Positions 34,709-38,500 of a stretch of DNA of 38,500 bases are shown here, piece after piece. This DNA is from Symbiodinium natans (taxonomy: Eukaryota > Sar > Dinophyceae > Suessiales > Symbiodiniaceae). The DNA lies in contig CAJNDS010000557.1 of the NCBI GenBank assembly GCA_905221605.1, forward strand, positions 926,517 to 965,016. Direction: 5' to 3'. Position 1 is the first letter of the stretch. The number at the start of each line of letters is the position of its first letter. The translations under genes and the position numbers were made by a program. A model generated the notes under the pieces. The model did no database searches. It was given only the letters and a program-made list of their open reading frames with translations, and was not told where the DNA came from.

Positions 34709-34868
34709 GGCCTCGGGGGACCCCTTTAAGAGTATTATAAGCCCGGGTCCCCGGGGCCTCGTAATCTTGCAAGCTAAAGGGGTTTTGGGACTTTGCCGAG
34801 GCCTCGCGAGGCCTCGAAAGGCCTCGAAACTTCATGACTGAGGCCTCGGGAGGCCTCGGAAGGCCTCG
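34709..34868 (+). repeat. GGCCTCG repeat cluster
   Basis: GGCCTCG occurs eight times. Six form two triplets with exact 10-bp spacing: 34800, 34810, 34820 and 34842, 34852, 34862. Most are preceded by CGA or GA, making near-palindromic CGAGGCCTCG words. The antisense open frame across it is probably spurious. Confidence 0.75.
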
Positions 34869-37800
34869 AACCCCCGCAAGGTGCGGCCTCAGGCCTTGCA
34901 ATGTCGTGTACACATGTTTGCAAAAGTTGCTAGTTCGCGCGACTCCAAATGTGGGGTCGAAAAAATCTGAACAATTCGGGCTTCGCGTGCGTGGGCCTCC
35001 CCTGTAGTTGTGCACACTGATTCTGATGAAAGTTGCCGTCGGCTCCTACTTGCTTTTGAGGCGGAAGAGGCGGATCTGCAGATGGAAAATTGGCGTTTTT
35101 GGCCATTTAAACCTTAACATGCCCTTCAATGGAGAAGACAAACTGACCTTCGCAAGGCTTTCGCTGGAGACGTCGCCTTCTCTATGTCTTCTTCTTCATT
35201 GGGCGCACGGCAACTTAAGTTCCGGGCCGGTGCAACACGCCTAAATATCTTCGCTGTTTAAAACACAAGCCCGCCAACAGCTTTCATTCTGCAATGTCTA
35301 GCAGGTGACTCTGCGCAACCACAGAAAACGTTGGAACCACGTCGATCAACTTCCCAGAGCTTGAAGCGTGACAAAGACGCAGCGCAGCCAAGAAGATCCG
35401 GTTGCACGGGCTCAAATTTGGCCAAAAACCGGGCCGTCTTGCGGTCCAAAAAAGCCGCGCAATGGACCCAGCTTCCGTAATGCAATTTAGAATTAATTTG
35501 GAGGTGAACCGCAACCAAAATGGGGCCCGTTTGGCGGCTCCAATTTTGGGACCGCAAATTCTTCTAATTTTGGGATTAATATTGCGCTCTCTCTCACTTG
35601 GAGCCCACAGACAAGCACTCAAACGGAAAAACTAGAAACTACAACCTTCGCAAGTACTTGTGAAAGAGATCAACTTAAAAAAACGTGCACAGTAGCAGTC
35701 TTTTCCAGGTGCCGCAGCAGAAGGCAATTGTAAATGACAGAGAGCCTTGTTGATGGCGGGCGTTTGCCATGCAACATTTCATTGCTGCTTTTTTCAGCGG
35801 AGAGATTGAATTTCCAACGGCCACATTTTGACATTCTTCACAAGAGATCGGACATGTTCTTGGCATTGCCTTTCCACGCCTTCAGAATGCAGAAACTTTC
35901 ATTTAGACAGATTTCATTGGATGAAGGCCTCTCTCAGCACGCTGGAATGACAGCATTTGCCACCAATGTACTTCTAAGCGCAGATGCTTTTAGAGAAGCA
36001 GCCGCCAGAAAGTTTGTTTGTTCCAGTTGCAGTGGTTTTTCAAGGCCAAATTTTCAAGGCTGTGCAACGGGCCAAGAGAACCAAGAGCGGCGGTGCATCT
36101 TTGGCTTTGCCAGCTTATGTTCAAGGCCTCTGCAAAATCAAGGTGATTAGCACATCCTGATAAGAAGCCTGCAGTCTGCCTTGTTGGAGATGAGTGACAA
36201 GATGAAGCGTTTCTCTTCTGAAAAGTTACCACTCTGCAAGGTTGCGGAATTCATGGCATTTATTGACAATTAGAATGCATTCAGGGGGTCGCGTTACTTG
36301 AAGGTTCATGGTATTTATTAATTAATTTTCAACGGCAGGTTGTTCTTGGCGGCGCCTCTTTTTTGAAAGGCGCGGCGCCATGCACGGCGGACACCCTCTT
36401 CAGACTTATCACAGCTTCAGGGTCTTGCCCACGCAAGCTTGGAGCTCGTTGTACACACCTTAGAACATAAAGCCAAGAATACACATGGTCCAGTGGGAAG
36501 CACCCTCCAAAGCGGTTTTTGGTGGATATTTGCAAAGGAAGTTTCCAGCGTCGAAGAAGTCCAATAGCAGGCTGCTGGCACGCATTAACAATTGCCCAGC
36601 AAACTACCTTGCAATTTAATTAGATTTGTAAGAAAATCTTTAAAATCTGAAGCATGAATTCAGCGCCTGGGGCAAGTTTTCTGGATTTGCTGCTGCTAGT
36701 GTTTTGGCATCCATTTTATCAAGTACACCTTCCAGATCATGTTTGAAACCTGTCTGAGCATTCTCATTTTGTGCATCTTGAACTTGGAATGAGTAGTAAA
36801 GGCGATCTCCGCGTCCTGTACATCAGCATTGTTTGTTGATGGCACTGGGACTTAACGGATGATTGGCGCAACTTGTGCTTATTAGAAAAAGCCGACGAGA
36901 ACTGATTTCCTCCTTGTGCGTGTTGGTGCACCCGACTTCAGTGTGCTGCGCCGAAACCTGTTTCACCTCGTGTGTGCAATGTCCCTTTGTCTTGTTTCGC
37001 TGCGCAGTTGCTTTGCTTTGGTGCGCTGTTTTGTCTTTCATTTCTATTTTTGTGCTTTTCTTCCTGTTCGTAGTTTTAATCTACGTTTTCTGTCTTCTAA
37101 TACCTCCTGTAAGGAATGAAGAATGCCCGTAATACTAAACTCACACGAAATCTCTGAGAACGCCCCTTTCTTGCAGTCCTGACATGCACAGGCCAGGTTG
37201 CTCTTGACCAAAGTCACGCATGGCTTACATGTGGTTGACCTTTCATCAAGATTGAGCCATCGTAGCATTCTCCCTTTCTTTATTTGGAAAGATATTGATT
37301 CGATCTATATCTTCTTCAAGTCATTTGCTTCTTTTCTTCCTCACATCCAGATAACGCATGAGAAGCATGTGGATTATATACTTTCTCCTTTACATATAGT
37401 ACTTGGACGGTATTTCTTACGCTAATATGCTACGTTGTCCAGTAGATTTCATGGCTTTGATCAGTGCTTGTGATTTCTTTCACATTTTCCCCATTGCATT
37501 TTTTAGGATATAATGTCACGCCAAGAAGGATCCCGTCCTTTCCAGATTGCTTTAATTCCTTGATTGTAGTAAAAATGTCTTCCACAAAGCTTGTATAATT
37601 CAGGGCCCTTTCATGCGGACAAGGTCCCCATTAAACATTAGTATTATTATCGCGCACAAGTTGCATTACACTAATACTATTTAGTCGGGGCAAAAGGACA
37701 CGCTTTTCGTGCATTCAAGAAAGCCCGATTAAAAACAATATATTCCAGCGCAACGAAGCGTGCGTGCCTTACCTTCGTGCTTTTAATAATATTCTTATTA

Positions 37801-38290
37801 GGGGTTAGAAAACGCACCAAAAGTAACCGCATCATCCTGGATCTTGGAACCCTTAATCATATTGTTGTTCCTGGACGAACAGTGTTACTGGCGTTCACTC
37901 AATGTCCTCTCTCTGGGGCAATAACTATATGATTGGCGTGTTCACTTTTGTTAAAAGAATAATAAAGGGGCGAAATAGGGAACACGGCCCCTTAAAAGCT
38001 GCACGCATATTCACCTCACGCGTGCATAACCTTACCGTGCGTTCATACACTCATACGCGAAGTCAAAGAGCAGCGAAAAGAAAATTGCAACCAACGAACT
38101 GCATGTGCAGCTCAGTGCTTGTCTATGATTTCATACTGCCACATAATCGGCAGGGAGGCCCTTGTAGCAGAGGCGGCTTCACGCGGCCAACTCAAGTGCT
38201 CCAAGAATGGGCGACAAGTTGAAACCAACGCGAGTTTCAGAAGATAGCTGCGAGAACCGACATGTGCACACATACTCCAGGAAATGTCAC
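34869..38290. other. AT-richer spacer, no gene seen
   Basis: Short open frames occur on both strands, none with a recognisable domain. A local AT-rich stem (TAGTATTA with TAATACTA) lies near 37640-37680. It could be intergenic or a large intron; nothing distinguishes the two. Confidence 0.45.
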
Positions 38291-38304
38291 TGAATCCTTG
38301 CGTG

Positions 38305-38490
38305 TGTCGACGACCCGAAAGTTTTTGTCCGGGACCTGAACAAGGTCGATTTTTCATCCATGCTGGGATGGCTGTTGGCCACCGGGCATTATGCATTGAA
38401 GCCCGACAAAACCCGCATGCAGAAGGCACTGACACTCGTCTGTTTACCTGGGCCGGTGCCAGCAAAACCTGCACGTTGTTTGGCCACACG
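38305..38490 (+). CDS. Possible partial coding segment near the window end
   Basis: A plus-strand frame reads VDDPKVFVRDLNKVDFSS, MLGWLLATGHYALKPDKTRM and QKALTLVCLPG before a TAG stop at about 38491. The texture is protein-like and lysine/aspartate-balanced, but there is no recognised domain. Antisense and alternative frames are also open here, so support is weak. Confidence 0.2.
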
Positions 38491-38500
38491 TTAGAAATGC

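Noticed and set aside
34659-35015. 118-codon minus-strand frame
   Set aside because: Most of it translates the GGCCTCG repeat cluster, and the rest has no motif.

Overview
The window looks like nuclear DNA of an alga, most likely a dinoflagellate, possibly of the Symbiodiniaceae. The reasons are interstitial arrays of the TTTAGGG telomere repeat, a Ty1/copia element of unusual build, GC-rich coding blocks full of decayed duplicates, and long low-complexity spacers. TTTAGGG is also the telomere repeat of plants and some other algae, so this assignment is an inference. No bacterial features, rRNA genes, CRISPR arrays or confident tRNA genes were seen.

Layout. (1) 1-5 kb is repeat DNA: several interstitial telomere-like arrays (TTTAGGG, CCCTAAA, TCTAGGG and other variants), a short inverted-repeat family in three copies, two foldback elements and a GA microsatellite. 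(2) 5-10.5 kb is mostly non-coding. It holds an eight-unit tandem array at 6.2-6.7 kb, CA and poly-C tracts, a foldback at 7.7-7.9 kb, a tRNA-like Pol III relic, and two diverged copies of a 33-residue segment. (3) 10,559-19,447 is a structurally complete Ty1/copia LTR retrotransposon on the minus strand. It has 136-bp TG...CA LTRs that differ at 3 positions, a 5-bp target duplication GATTG, a primer-binding site resembling the complement of initiator tRNA-Met, and a 2044-codon gag-pol frame. The RNase H domain has lost an internal segment and changes frame. The C-terminal tail then carries a membrane segment, 24-bp Pro/Glu/Gln repeats and a His/Cys motif that looks zinc-binding. (4) 20.3-31.9 kb is one co-oriented plus-strand block. 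I read 21.2-31.9 kb as one large gene, or a few linked genes, broken by frameshifts. Its parts in order are a protein of unknown family, a region with a DHD motif like that of glycosyltransferases, an alpha/beta-hydrolase-like segment, an Upf1-like superfamily 1 helicase, and a C-terminal region of unknown family. (5) 31.9-34.4 kb holds decayed, partly tandem copies of part of the first protein of that block, including a 7-bp-arm hairpin kept by a compensatory change. (6) 34.4-38.5 kb is more AT-rich, largely featureless sequence with a GGCCTCG repeat cluster.

How the parts relate. The retrotransposon is a recent insertion, given the intact target duplication and near-identical LTRs, but this copy cannot make an intact RNase H in one frame. 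The 21-32 kb block is the most novel content: its domain combination fits no standard family I can name with certainty, and local copies show that parts of it duplicate and decay nearby. Most statements about frame joins are readings of the sequence and have not been tested by alignment.
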